Positions 51,883-60,950 of a DNA stretch of 64,000 bases are shown piece by piece. This stretch comes from Bacillota bacterium. GTDB taxonomy: Bacteria > Bacillota > Clostridia > Lachnospirales > Lachnospiraceae. Each line of letters starts with the position of its first letter. The stretch's first letter is position 1. The notes under the pieces were generated by a model. It was given only the letters and a program-made list of their open reading frames with translations, did no database searches and was not told where the DNA came from. The DNA lies in contig JAEYOQ010000061.1 in assembly GCA_023411555.1 (NCBI GenBank), forward strand, positions 97,590 to 161,589, written 5' to 3'. Position numbers and translations under genes: made by a program.

Positions 51883-52536
51883 ATGCTAAAGAATATAAAG
51901 GCTGTAATATTTGATTTGGATGGAACACTGGTAGATTCTATGTGGATGTGGAGAAATATTGATATCGAATATCTGAACCGCTTTGGAATTGAGATGCCGC
52001 AGGACCTACAGGCCTGTATAGAAGGAAAAAGCTTTAGTGAAACGGCTTTGTATTTTAAAGAGCATTTTAAGCTACCGGACAGTGTGGAGCAGATTAAGAG
52101 CGATTGGAATACAATGGCCTGGGATAAATATGAGAATGAGGTCCCCCTAAAGGAGGGGGTTGCTGACCTTCTAAAGCATCTGAAGAAAGAGGGAATACCG
52201 GCCGGTATAGCAACCAGTAATTCTAAAGAGTTAGTAGATTTGATTATTCGTAAGCATGGAATTGAGGAGTATTTCAGCTCCATACGTACCTCCTGTGAGG
52301 TTCCAAAGGGAAAGCCATCACCGGATATCTATCTTCTGGTTGCCAAAGATCTGGGAGTGCTACCGGAGCATTGTCTGGTCTTTGAAGATGTCTTACAGGG
52401 AGTAATGGCAGGTAAGAACGCCAATATGAAGGTATGTGCCGTATATGATGATTATTCTGCTAAGGATCAGGAAGAGAAGATGAAATTAGCAGACTATTAT
52501 GTGAATTCTATGTCCGAGGTGCTTCAGCATTCCTAA
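51883..52536 (+). CDS. HAD-family hydrolase, beta-phosphoglucomutase-like
   Basis: The 217-residue phosphatase has motif I as VIFDLDGTLVDSMWMWRNID (about 8-27), a four-helix cap, GIATSNSKELVDLI (motif II) and SSIRTSCEVPKGKPSPDIYL with the motif III lysine. VFEDVLQGVMAGKNANMKVC is motif IV. It resembles beta-phosphoglucomutase-type phosphatases (YniC/YcjU-like). The substrate is probably a sugar phosphate but cannot be fixed. It lies between two pseudouridine synthase genes with a weak GGAGAA site. Confidence 0.88.
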   Translation: MLKNIKAVIFDLDGTLVDSMWMWRNIDIEYLNRFGIEMPQDLQACIEGKSFSETALYFKEHFKLPDSVEQIKSDWNTMAWDKYENEVPLKEGVADLLKHLKKEGIPAGIATSNSKELVDLIIRKHGIEEYFSSIRTSCEVPKGKPSPDIYLLVAKDLGVLPEHCLVFEDVLQGVMAGKNANMKVCAVYDDYSAKDQEEKMKLADYYVNSMSEVLQHS

Positions 52537-52622
52537 GAACTTGAATAATAGTAGCATAAGGCTACATAACATATTTATGTCATATCAAGAAAACTACAGC
52601 GATAAGGCTGGGAGGTTGTAGG

Positions 52623-53615
52623 GTGAAACAATTTTATGTACAACAGAACGAGGCAGGGCAACGCTTGGATAAGCTTCTTGCAAAGCTGTTAAATAAGGCT
52701 CCCAAGAGCTTTATCTATAAGATGCTTCGAAAAAAGAATATAACCTTGAATGGGAAAAAGGCGGAGGGCTCCGAGAAGCTTGAGGTTCAGGACGAGATTA
52801 AGATTTTTCTTTCGGATGAAACCTATGCATTATTCAGCGAGGAGGTTCAAACTACGGATGTAGAGCATGCTCTCGATATTATCTATGAGGATCAGCATAT
52901 TCTGATTGTGAACAAGCCGCTGGGAATTCTCTCTCAGAAAGCGGAGAAGGAAGATGTATCCATGGTGGAGCATATTATCGCCTACCTGCTTTCCACAGAC
53001 CAGCTAACCAAGGACCAGTTAATAAGCTTTAAGCCTTCGATCTGCAATCGTCTGGATCGTAATACCAGTGGAATCTTGATTGCCGGTAAATCCCTACTCG
53101 GTCTGCAGGAGATGGCTAGATTATTAAAGAACCGATCCTTGGGGAAATACTACCTCTGTATTGTCAAAGGCCGGGTAGAAAAGAAGGAACGGATCGAAGG
53201 ATATCTTAGTAAGGATGAGAAGAAGAATCAGGTTAGGGTGCTTCCCGCTGAGGAAGTGAGTTCAGAATATATCTGCACGGAGTATGAACCGGTCGCTTAT
53301 GCAGACCACAAATATACCCTTCTTAGGGTGAAGTTAATTACGGGTAAATCTCATCAGATTCGTGCTCATCTCGCCAGTATCGGACATCCGATCATCGGTG
53401 ACTACAAATATGGGGATCAGAAGACGAACCATTTCTTTAAGCTTCAATATGATTTGTCCAGCCAACTGCTACATTCCTATCAGATGATATTCCCTAAGCT
53501 AGAAGGGGAGTTAGCCTATCTTTCCAATAAGAGCTTTACTGCCATGCTACCAGACCAATTCGAGAAGATCAGAAAGGCTTTATTTGAAACAGATGCAATT
53601 CTTCCACCTAATTAA
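52623..53615 (+). CDS. RluA-family pseudouridine synthase
   Basis: A 330-residue rRNA (23S) or tRNA pseudouridine synthase with an S4-like start (FYVQQNEAGQRLDKLLAKLL, about 3-22) and the RluA catalytic segment CNRLDRNTSGILIAGKS (about 141-157) holding the active Asp. ITGKSHQIRAHLASIGHPII (about 239-258) is the RNA-binding and signature region. It starts with GTG eleven bases after GGGAGG. It is a neighbour of the RsuA-type gene, a HAD gene and recU. The exact uridine target is not known. Confidence 0.92.
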   Translation: MKQFYVQQNEAGQRLDKLLAKLLNKAPKSFIYKMLRKKNITLNGKKAEGSEKLEVQDEIKIFLSDETYALFSEEVQTTDVEHALDIIYEDQHILIVNKPLGILSQKAEKEDVSMVEHIIAYLLSTDQLTKDQLISFKPSICNRLDRNTSGILIAGKSLLGLQEMARLLKNRSLGKYYLCIVKGRVEKKERIEGYLSKDEKKNQVRVLPAEEVSSEYICTEYEPVAYADHKYTLLRVKLITGKSHQIRAHLASIGHPIIGDYKYGDQKTNHFFKLQYDLSSQLLHSYQMIFPKLEGELAYLSNKSFTAMLPDQFEKIRKALFETDAILPPN

Positions 53616-53678
53616 TAGTGCCTTAGCAGTATAAATTATTGTGAAAAAGATATATTTTCGATAGAAGGAGGTTCCGGT

Positions 53679-54218
53679 ATGCCATCATGGAACTCCAGAG
53701 GCTTAAGAGGCTCTCTGCTGGAAGAGATGATCAATTATACGAATACGAAATACCGTGAGAAGGGGTTGGCATTGATGCAAAAGGTGCCGACACCGATTAC
53801 TCCAATCAATATTGACAAGGAAAATCGGCATATCACACTCGCCTATTTTGAACAGAAGAGTACCGTTGACTATATCGGTGTTGTCCAGGGAATCCCGGTG
53901 TGCTTTGATGCCAAGGAATGTGCGGTAGATACCTTCAGTATGAATAATGTTCATGAACATCAAATCGAATTTATGAAGGAATTTGAAGAACAGAACGGAA
54001 TAGCATTTCTTCTGATTTATTTTAAGAAAAAGGATGTTTATTATTACCTGTGTTTTGACCGCCTCTATGAATTTTGGGAACGGGCAAGACAAGGTGGAAG
54101 AAAGAGCTTCCGCTATGACGAGTTGGACGAGGCCTACCAGATACCATTACAGACCGGTGCCTGTGTTCATTATTTACATACTTTGCAGATGGATTTAGAG
54201 CGAAGAGAAATTAGTTGA
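53679..54218 (+). CDS. recU: Holliday junction resolvase RecU
   Basis: RecU cuts four-way DNA junctions in homologous recombination. The 179-residue product shows the family features in order: RGSLLEEMINYTNTKYREKG (about 9-28), PTPITPINIDKENRH, then the active-site region YFEQKSTVDYIGVVQGIPVC (about 55-74) followed by FDAKE, where the usual FEAKE has become FDAKE. HEHQIEFMKEFEEQNGIAFL and the end GGRKSFRYDEL also match. It has a GGAGG site. Unlike Bacillus, no penicillin-binding protein gene lies next to it. A stem-loop without a T-run follows. Confidence 0.9.
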   Translation: MPSWNSRGLRGSLLEEMINYTNTKYREKGLALMQKVPTPITPINIDKENRHITLAYFEQKSTVDYIGVVQGIPVCFDAKECAVDTFSMNNVHEHQIEFMKEFEEQNGIAFLLIYFKKKDVYYYLCFDRLYEFWERARQGGRKSFRYDELDEAYQIPLQTGACVHYLHTLQMDLERREIS

Positions 54219-54254
54219 CATCATCTGGATAATAAATTATAATGTAAAAACATA

Positions 54255-54290
54255 TTAGTATGGTAGCGAATTATCACGTTACCATACTAA
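54255..54290 (+). terminator. Stem-loop after recU, weak terminator
   Basis: TTAGTATGGTAG at 54255-54266 pairs with TTACCATACTAA at 54279-54290 (one G-T pair). No long T-run follows, but AGTATTATTTA does. Confidence 0.5.
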
Positions 54291-54359
54291 AGTATTATTT
54301 AGACCTTTCGTGTGATTATGATAATGAATACCATTGGAAATCTTTATTATAAGGTATTT

Positions 54360-54421
54360 ACCAAGTAATTGAGCAAGAATGGTTATACTTGGTTAATGTG
54401 AACTAAAAAGTATAATTCACA
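54360..54421 (+). promoter_or_regulatory. Two inverted repeats in the his operon leader
   Basis: ACCAAGTA at 54360-54367 pairs with TACTTGGT at 54386-54393, and TGTGAA at 54397-54402 with TTCACA at 54416-54421. They precede hisZ and could be operators or hairpins. No T-box sequence (the AGGGTGGAACCGCG-type bulge) is present. Confidence 0.4.
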
Positions 54422-54484
54422 CTTCAAAGGACAGCATATAAAGTTAGTATGAATATGATTAGAAAGAAAGGCTGGGTGCTGAAT

Positions 54485-55747
54485 ATGAAAGACAAATTAC
54501 TACATACACCTGAGGGAGTCAGAGACATATATAATTCGGAATGTGCAACAAAATTAATGTTGCAGCAACAACTCCATCATGTACTGGAGCACCATGGCTT
54601 TCGTGACATTCAGACACCAAGCTTCGAGTTTTTTGATATTTTCAGTCAGGAAAGAGGAACGGTAGCCTCTAAGGACATGTATAAATTCTTTGATCGGGAA
54701 GGGAATACGTTGGTACTGCGACCGGATATTACCCCTTCAATCGCACGCTGCGTAGCAAAGTATTATAAGGATGAAGATCTTCCAATCCGTTTGTGCTATA
54801 TCGGCAATACCTTTATCAACAACACCAGCTATCAGGGAAAGCTGAAGGAGGTCACTCAGTTAGGTGCGGAATTGATGAATGATGACAGTATTGAAGCAGA
54901 TGCTGAGCTACTGGCAATCACTGTTGAATGCCTGCTCCAGTCCGGTCTTAAGGAATTCCAGCTGGAAATTGGTTATGCGGATTTCTTTCGTGCCCTGATA
55001 GAGGAGGCGGGTTTTACTGAGGAGGAGGAAATCACGAATCTTCGTCTCTTAATCGCTAAGAAGAATATGTTTGGCGTAGAAGAGATTGTGATGACAAGAG
55101 AGATGAGTACAGAGCTAAGGGATATCTTTCTAAAGCTTCCGGAGCTCTTCGGAAATCTTGATATTTTATCCCTTGCAAAGAGTCTCACAGGCAATCAACG
55201 AGCAATCAAGGCAATTGAACGACTGGAGAAGCTATATGATATCATGTCGGAATACGGCTATGAGAAATACATTTCCTTTGACCTAGGAATGCTCAGTCAA
55301 TATAACTATTATACTGGTATCATCTTTAAAGCTTATACCTATGGAACCGGTGATGCGGTAGTGACCGGAGGACGTTATGATAAATTAGTGGTTCAGTTTG
55401 GAAAGGAGGCAACGGCAATCGGTCTGGCAATTGTAATCGACCAGCTAATCCTTGCCTTATCCAGGCAGAAGCTGCTGCCACAGCCAGAAGCACAGGACAC
55501 CTTAATCTTATATAAGAGAACCTATCGAAAGCAAGCGATTGCATTAGCAAATCATTTCCGAAAGGGTGGTATTAACACTATACTACAAGTGTCGAACGAA
55601 GATTTTCAAGTAGAGGACTACACTTCCTATGCCAAAAGGATGAACATCGGTGGTATTTTACTTCTTGATAATGATCTGGACATAAAAGTGCTGGATATCA
55701 CCTCAGGAACATTACAGGCTGCACCGATGCAGGAGTTCCTTCAATAG
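54485..55747 (+). CDS. hisZ: ATP phosphoribosyltransferase regulatory subunit HisZ
   Basis: HisZ is a histidyl-tRNA synthetase paralogue that assembles with the short HisG and allows ATP phosphoribosyl transfer. The 420-residue product has HisRS-like class II motifs: LLHTPEGVRDIYNSEC (about 4-19), GTVASKDMYKFFDREGNTLV and LRPDITPSIARCVAKYY (motif 2 area), and GTGDAVVTGGRYDKLVVQFG (motif 3-like). It lacks the anticodon domain features. The start is ambiguous between an ATG at 54449 and one at 54485; I chose the second as it matches homologues. It is first in the histidine operon, 46 bases from hisG. Confidence 0.93.
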   Translation: MKDKLLHTPEGVRDIYNSECATKLMLQQQLHHVLEHHGFRDIQTPSFEFFDIFSQERGTVASKDMYKFFDREGNTLVLRPDITPSIARCVAKYYKDEDLPIRLCYIGNTFINNTSYQGKLKEVTQLGAELMNDDSIEADAELLAITVECLLQSGLKEFQLEIGYADFFRALIEEAGFTEEEEITNLRLLIAKKNMFGVEEIVMTREMSTELRDIFLKLPELFGNLDILSLAKSLTGNQRAIKAIERLEKLYDIMSEYGYEKYISFDLGMLSQYNYYTGIIFKAYTYGTGDAVVTGGRYDKLVVQFGKEATAIGLAIVIDQLILALSRQKLLPQPEAQDTLILYKRTYRKQAIALANHFRKGGINTILQVSNEDFQVEDYTSYAKRMNIGGILLLDNDLDIKVLDITSGTLQAAPMQEFLQ

Positions 55748-55793
55748 CTGAATTGGTTCAAGTCGGCATGGATAGACGAAAGGATGGATTCTT

Positions 55794-56441
55794 ATGAGAT
55801 ATATAACAATAGCCCTGGCGAAGGGGCGCCTGGCATTCAATACCTTAGAGGTACTGGAGAGAATTGGCATATCCTGTGAGGAGATCAAGGATAAGTCCTC
55901 CAGAAAATTAATCTTCGTGAACGAAGACCTAAAGCTTAGATTCTTCTTAGCCAAGGCCAGTGATGTGCCAACCTATGTGGAATATGGAGCGGCTGACATT
56001 GGAGTAGTAGGTAAGGATACCATATTAGAGGAAGGCCGTAAGATGTATGAGGTTGTGGATCTGGGACTCGGGAAGTGCAGGATGTGTGTTGCGGGTCCTG
56101 CTTCCGCTAAAGAATTACTAAAACACGGAGAGTTAATCCGAGTAGCCACAAAATATCCTAATATCGCAAAGGATTATTTCTATAATAAAAAGCATCAGAC
56201 GGTAGAAATTATTAAGCTGAATGGTTCGATCGAGCTGGCCCCTATCGTAGGCTTATCGGAAGTGATTGTAGATATCGTTGAGACAGGATCTACTCTTCGT
56301 GAGAATGGATTGGAGGTACTGGAGGAGATCTGTAATCTCTCGGCCAGAATGGTAGTAAATGAGGTCAGCATGAAGATGGAGCATGAACGAATCTCAAAGA
56401 TAATTAAAGACCTGAAGGAACTGTTACAGGATAGAGTGTGA
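55794..56441 (+). CDS. hisG: ATP phosphoribosyltransferase HisG, short form
   Basis: HisG performs the first step of histidine synthesis, joining ATP and PRPP. The 215-residue protein is the short form that lacks the C-terminal regulatory domain, so it needs HisZ. Motifs include ITIALAKGRLAFNTLEVLE at the start, ADIGVVGKDTILEEGR (about 66-81) and VDIVETGSTLRENGLEVLEE (about 158-177), the PRPP-binding loop. It is preceded by AAAGGATG. The following spacer of 242 bases holds two hairpins, so transcription between hisG and hisD may be attenuated. Confidence 0.95.
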   Translation: MRYITIALAKGRLAFNTLEVLERIGISCEEIKDKSSRKLIFVNEDLKLRFFLAKASDVPTYVEYGAADIGVVGKDTILEEGRKMYEVVDLGLGKCRMCVAGPASAKELLKHGELIRVATKYPNIAKDYFYNKKHQTVEIIKLNGSIELAPIVGLSEVIVDIVETGSTLRENGLEVLEEICNLSARMVVNEVSMKMEHERISKIIKDLKELLQDRV

Positions 56442-56447
56442 GTGAAT

Positions 56448-56518
56448 GAAGTATGATACATACTTCCAAGTTTGTGCCTGTGATCTTCAAAGTGTGTGGA
56501 ACACACTTGGCGCAAACT
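56448..56518 (+). other. Pair of adjacent hairpins in the hisG-hisD spacer
   Basis: GAAGTATG (56448-56455) pairs with CATACTTC (56459-56466). Then AGTTTGTGCC (56469-56478) pairs with GGCGCAAACT (56509-56518) around an inner AAGTGTGT/ACACACTT stem (56490-56497 with 56501-56508). No T-run follows, so they may be mRNA-processing structures. Confidence 0.6.
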
Positions 56519-56683
56519 AACACAAGGGGTAGATAGGTTAGTGTAGGTTATTGAAAAGCATTATTATCTACAGTTAATTGCTAAGTGTGTAAAATTAGTA
56601 TGAAATTATGAGGGTGAAATTTGCACTGAAAGTGCAGGCATGTTGTGTTAGAATGAATTTCTATAAGGAAAGGATACCAGGAC

Positions 56684-57973
56684 ATGAGAAGGATTGAGCT
56701 GAATGCAGAAACAAAAAAGAATATTTTAGAGAACCTATTGAAGAGAAGTCCCAATCAATATGAGCAATATAGCAATGCAGTTGCCGATATTCTTAACGAT
56801 GTCAGACACCGCAAGGATCAGGCCCTATTTGATTACACCAAACGTTTTGATAAAGCTGAGCTTAATAAGGATACCATCAAGGTTACGGAGGAGGAGATGT
56901 TGGAGGCTTATGACAAGGTCGAACCCTCTGTGGTTGAGGTAATAAGGAAGGCGATTCATAATATAGAGAATTATCATGCTAAGCAGAAGCAGTATAGCTG
57001 GTTTGATACTACCGATAATGGTACTATTCTAGGACAAAAGGTTACCCCTATTGCAGCAGTGGGTGTCTATGTACCTGGCGGTAAAGCAGCTTATCCATCC
57101 TCCGTTCTTATGAATGTAATTCCTGCCAAGGTTGCCGGTGTTACAAGAATAGCAATGACGACTCCGCCGGATAAGGACGGTAACGTAAATCCTGGGACCT
57201 TAGTAGCCGCTAAGGAGGCCGGGGTAACAGAGATCTATAAGGTAGGCGGAGCGCAGGCGATCGCAGCCCTGGCTTACGGAACGGAAAGTATAGCTAAGGT
57301 AGATAAGATTGTAGGACCCGGCAATATCTATGTGGCTTTAGCGAAGAAGGCAGTCTATGGACATGTCAGCATTGATTCCATTGCCGGACCCAGCGAGATT
57401 CTGGTGCTTGCCGATGAGACCGCCAATCCGAGATATGTAGCTGCTGATTTACTATCCCAGGCAGAGCATGATGAATTAGCCTCTGCAATCCTGATAACCA
57501 CCAGCAAGGAGCTTGCCGACCAGGTAGCCAAGGAGGTGGATCAATTTGTTGCCCAACTTTCCCGTAGTGAGATTATACAGAAATCCTTAGACAATTACGG
57601 CTATATTATGGTTGCCGATACGTTGGAGGAAGCCATCGAGGCAACCAACGAGATCGCTTCGGAGCATCTGGAGATTATGACAAAGGATGCATTTATGGTG
57701 ATGACAAAGATAAAGAATGCAGGTGCAATCTTCATTGGAGAGTATTCCAGTGAACCCTTAGGCGATTATATGGCAGGCCCTAATCACATCCTGCCAACCA
57801 ATGGAACTGCCAAATTCTTCTCCCCTCTTAGTGTGGATGACTTTATTAAGAAGTCCAGTATTATTTCCTATTCTAAGGAAGCCTTGGAGCCGATCTATAA
57901 GGACATTATTACCTTTGCAAATTCAGAATCTCTGACAGCACATGCCAATTCCATCGCAGTCAGATTTGAATAA
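56684..57973 (+). CDS. hisD: Histidinol dehydrogenase
   Basis: HisD oxidises histidinol in two NAD-linked steps to histidine. The 429-residue enzyme has the sequence VYVPGGKAAYPSSVLMNVIPAKVAGV (given as parts, from about 126), the key GGAQAIAALAYGT (about 189-201), SIAGPSEILVLADETANPRY and VAADLLSQAEHDE, with zinc and catalytic His residues, and late SEHLEIMT. Length fits the family. GGAAAGGA precedes the ATG. It opens the second part of the operon after the 242-base spacer. Confidence 0.96.
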   Translation: MRRIELNAETKKNILENLLKRSPNQYEQYSNAVADILNDVRHRKDQALFDYTKRFDKAELNKDTIKVTEEEMLEAYDKVEPSVVEVIRKAIHNIENYHAKQKQYSWFDTTDNGTILGQKVTPIAAVGVYVPGGKAAYPSSVLMNVIPAKVAGVTRIAMTTPPDKDGNVNPGTLVAAKEAGVTEIYKVGGAQAIAALAYGTESIAKVDKIVGPGNIYVALAKKAVYGHVSIDSIAGPSEILVLADETANPRYVAADLLSQAEHDELASAILITTSKELADQVAKEVDQFVAQLSRSEIIQKSLDNYGYIMVADTLEEAIEATNEIASEHLEIMTKDAFMVMTKIKNAGAIFIGEYSSEPLGDYMAGPNHILPTNGTAKFFSPLSVDDFIKKSSIISYSKEALEPIYKDIITFANSESLTAHANSIAVRFE

Positions 57974-58160
57974 TAACAGATATATTTGGCGAGATTTATT
58001 ATTATTAGTTGTTATAAAATAGTTTTTTCTACTTTTGAAAAGAAGTTTGACATTTATTGCTCATATTGTATAATTATATAGAATGATGGGGAGCCAAAAG
58101 CCAAACAATACAAGTAATATATAAGGAATTGGAGTCTCTAAGAATGGAAGGATGAGAGGT

Positions 58161-58754
58161 ATGAATACCAGAAGTGCGGTGATTATTCGAAATACCAAGG
58201 AAACGGAAATCAGCATGGAGTTCACAGTGGATGGAAGCGGGAAGGCACAGATTGAAACCGGTATTGGTTTCTTTAATCATATGCTGGACAGCTTTAACCG
58301 TCATGGTTTTTTTGATATGAAGCTGGCGGTTAAGGGGGATTTATATGTCGATTCCCATCACACGGTTGAGGATACCGGAATTGTTCTTGGTCAGGCGATC
58401 AAAAGTGCCTTGGGAGATAAGCAAGGAATAAAAAGATACGGCTCCTTCCTTTTGCCAATGGATGAGACCCTGGTGCTTTGTGCCATTGATTTATCCGGAC
58501 GGCCCTATCTTTCCTATGATTTGGAATTTACAACCGATAGAGTAGGATATATGGAAACGGAGCTGGTGAAGGAATTCTTCTATGCCGTTTCTTACTCTGC
58601 AGGTATGAACCTACATATTAAATTGCTGAGTGGTGGTAACAATCATCACATTATAGAAGCAGCCTTTAAAGCCTTTGCCAAGGCGCTGGATGAGGCCTGC
58701 AGTATAGACCCGCGTATCCATGGTGTATTATCCACAAAGGGAACGATTGACTAA
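58161..58754 (+). CDS. hisB: Imidazoleglycerol-phosphate dehydratase
   Basis: HisB converts imidazole glycerol phosphate to imidazole acetol phosphate. The 197-residue monofunctional form shows GIGFFNHMLDSFNRHGFFDM (about 34-53), DSHHTVEDTGIVLGQAIKSA with the metal-binding His cluster, and SGGNNHHIIEAAFKAFAKAL. The start at 58161 is preferred because GGAAGG is ten bases ahead; a nearby ATG (58152) directly abuts it. A spacer of 187 bases separates it from hisD. It is followed after 30 bases by hisA. Confidence 0.94.
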   Translation: MNTRSAVIIRNTKETEISMEFTVDGSGKAQIETGIGFFNHMLDSFNRHGFFDMKLAVKGDLYVDSHHTVEDTGIVLGQAIKSALGDKQGIKRYGSFLLPMDETLVLCAIDLSGRPYLSYDLEFTTDRVGYMETELVKEFFYAVSYSAGMNLHIKLLSGGNNHHIIEAAFKAFAKALDEACSIDPRIHGVLSTKGTID

Positions 58755-58784
58755 AATATTAGTGGTGAAAGGCAAGGGTGCATT

Positions 58785-59513
58785 ATGAAACTATTTCCGG
58801 CTATCGATATTAAGAACGGACAATGTGTAAGACTAAGGCAGGGGAGCTTTCAGGATGTATTGGTTTATTCTGATGTCCCTTTAAAGATAGCAAAACAATG
58901 GGAAGCTTGCGGAGCTTCCTTTATCCATATTGTGGACCTGGACGGTGCATTGGTTGGGCATTCGGTAAATGATGAGGTAATTAAGGGCATCGTCTCCGAG
59001 GTGAAGGTTCCAATCCAAGTTGGCGGTGGCATCCGTACGATTAAGGATATAGAGAATAAGCTTGCCCTGGGGATAGACAGAGTAATCATAGGAACCAAGG
59101 CAGTGAAGGATCCTGCATTTATCAAAGAGGCGATATCCACCTTCGGCTCCAATAAAATTGTAATAGGAATAGATGCTAAGGATGGGATGGTTGCCATCGA
59201 GGGTTGGGAGAAGGTTAGTAACTTTCAGGCAGTCTCGTTAGCGATGGAGATGAAGCGGTTAGGAGTTAAGACCATTGTGTATACTGATATCGCTAAGGAT
59301 GGTATGCTCCAAGGTCCGAATATTGCCCATACCAAGGAGATGGTAGAGACAACCGGTTTAGATATCATCGCTTCCGGTGGAGTATCCTCCTTAAAGGATC
59401 TGGAGACGCTGGAGGAGATAAAGGTATACGGTGCCATCGTTGGCAAGGCCTTGTATGAGAATCGAATCGATCTTAAGAAAGCGGTGAGTCTGTTCGAGAC
59501 GACTAAATCATAA
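58785..59513 (+). CDS. hisA: ProFAR isomerase HisA
   Basis: HisA isomerises ProFAR to PRFAR. The 242-residue TIM barrel has the catalytic residues in LFPAIDIKNGQCVRLRQG (Asp near residue 8) and KIVIGIDAKDGMVAIEGWEK (Asp near 129), plus phosphate-binding IQVGGGIRTIKDIE and IIASGGVSSLKDLE. All functional residues are intact. It is followed, with a 142-base gap, by an unusual HisIE fusion rather than hisF, which normally lies here. Confidence 0.95.
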   Translation: MKLFPAIDIKNGQCVRLRQGSFQDVLVYSDVPLKIAKQWEACGASFIHIVDLDGALVGHSVNDEVIKGIVSEVKVPIQVGGGIRTIKDIENKLALGIDRVIIGTKAVKDPAFIKEAISTFGSNKIVIGIDAKDGMVAIEGWEKVSNFQAVSLAMEMKRLGVKTIVYTDIAKDGMLQGPNIAHTKEMVETTGLDIIASGGVSSLKDLETLEEIKVYGAIVGKALYENRIDLKKAVSLFETTKS

Positions 59514-59655
59514 TAATGAGAGAATGTAACGCAAAAGAATCAAAGAAGAACAGGTCATAAAAGATTTATAGTTGAACTTAGGGCAAATATTATATATAAT
59601 CAAAAATTAAGTAGGCAAAACAAGAAGAGGAATACTTCAGGAGGTATAAATTTAG

Positions 59656-60921
59656 ATGTCTTATAAAAAGATCATCCCCTACATTAATGCAGAAAATGAA
59701 GTCCCTGGTAAGGTCCTACGCCTTGCTGAGGAATATGCCTATGGGGGAGCAGACGAGCTCTTAATTTACAATTATTCAAAGGATGAGAAATCCAGAGAAG
59801 AATTTTTGACTCTCGCCAAGGAGTTATCGAAGAAAATCGATATTTCTTTTATCCTAGGGTTTCATGTGGATCGGCTGGAGGACGTAAAAAAAGCATTATA
59901 TACAGGTGCTGGCGCAGTTCTAATCAAATATACCTCATTGAATGATAAGAACCTCTTAAAGGAAGCAGCAGATCGCTTTGGCTCCGATAAGATTGTCGTG
60001 GAAGTAGATATGATGGATTTTATGGATGCAGAAGAAGACCTATGTCATATTCTTGCAGACTATAGAGTTGGCAAAATGTTATTAAAGCACGTTGCTTTAT
60101 CAGCCAATACAAAGACTAGGATTGAAACGGCTCCGATGCCGATTATCATACGTGACAGCCTGATCCGTAATGATATCAGTAGCCTTTTATCTATTTCTAA
60201 TGTAATTGGAGTATCTACTAATTTCTTTGAAAATAAAGATATCATGAAAGCAAAGCACGCCTTAAAAGCAGAGGGGATAGAGATTGATGTCTTTGAAAGC
60301 AGTATAGCATTTTCTGAGTTTAAGCTGGATGATAAGGGACTTATTCCTGTAATCGTACAGGATTATCGTTCTAATGAGATACTAATGCTTGCTTATATGA
60401 ATGAGGAAGCATATAATAGGACTATTGTGACCGGGCGAATGACGTATTATTCCAGAAGTCGTAAAGAGCTATGGATTAAGGGCGAGACCTCAGGACATTT
60501 CCAATATATGAAGGAATTATCGATTGATTGTGATAAGGATACCTTACTGGCTAAGGTACTTCAGGTAGGAGAGGCTTGCCATACCGGTAGTAAGAGCTGC
60601 TTCTATACAGAATTGGTAAAGAAGAAATACAAGGATAGTAATCCCACACAAGTCTTTAAGGATGTTTATGATGTGATTATTGATCGCAGACGTAATCCGA
60701 AGGAGGGCTCCTATACTAATTATCTATTTGATAAGGGGATTGATAAGATTCTTAAGAAATGCGGTGAAGAGGCTACAGAGATTACGATAGCCGCCAAGAA
60801 TCCAGGGTCAGAGGAGCTTCGCTATGAAATAGCGGATTACTTATATCATTTGATGGTATTAATGGCTGAGTGTAATCTGGATTGGGATGATATCACAACA
60901 GAATTAGCTCATAGAAAATAA
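59656..60921 (+). CDS. hisIE: HisIE bifunctional enzyme fused to a degenerate HisF-like barrel
   Basis: The protein has three parts. Residues 1-220 resemble a HisF TIM barrel: KKIIPYINAENE aligns with KRIIPCLDVKDG, GGADELLIYNYS with GADELVFLDITAS, and ADRFGSDKIVVEVD with the catalytic Asp region. The first catalytic Asp is replaced by Asn11 and the phosphate-binding GG motifs are lost. Residues 223-325 are HisI (PRA-CH, with TYYSRSRKELWIKGETSGH and GEACHTGSKSC). Residues 333-421 are HisE (PRA-PH, with ILKKCGEEATEITIAAKN). The last two convert phosphoribosyl-ATP to ProFAR. The site is AGGAGG. alaS follows 29 bases downstream. Confidence 0.9.
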   Translation: MSYKKIIPYINAENEVPGKVLRLAEEYAYGGADELLIYNYSKDEKSREEFLTLAKELSKKIDISFILGFHVDRLEDVKKALYTGAGAVLIKYTSLNDKNLLKEAADRFGSDKIVVEVDMMDFMDAEEDLCHILADYRVGKMLLKHVALSANTKTRIETAPMPIIIRDSLIRNDISSLLSISNVIGVSTNFFENKDIMKAKHALKAEGIEIDVFESSIAFSEFKLDDKGLIPVIVQDYRSNEILMLAYMNEEAYNRTIVTGRMTYYSRSRKELWIKGETSGHFQYMKELSIDCDKDTLLAKVLQVGEACHTGSKSCFYTELVKKKYKDSNPTQVFKDVYDVIIDRRRNPKEGSYTNYLFDKGIDKILKKCGEEATEITIAAKNPGSEELRYEIADYLYHLMVLMAECNLDWDDITTELAHRK

Positions 60922-60950
60922 AGGATTTTATAATATAGGAGGCAATTAAC

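Noticed and set aside
54219..54448. A T-box leader before the histidine operon.
   Set aside because: I searched for the conserved T-box bulge and a specifier loop with terminator and found neither; only two short inverted repeats are present.
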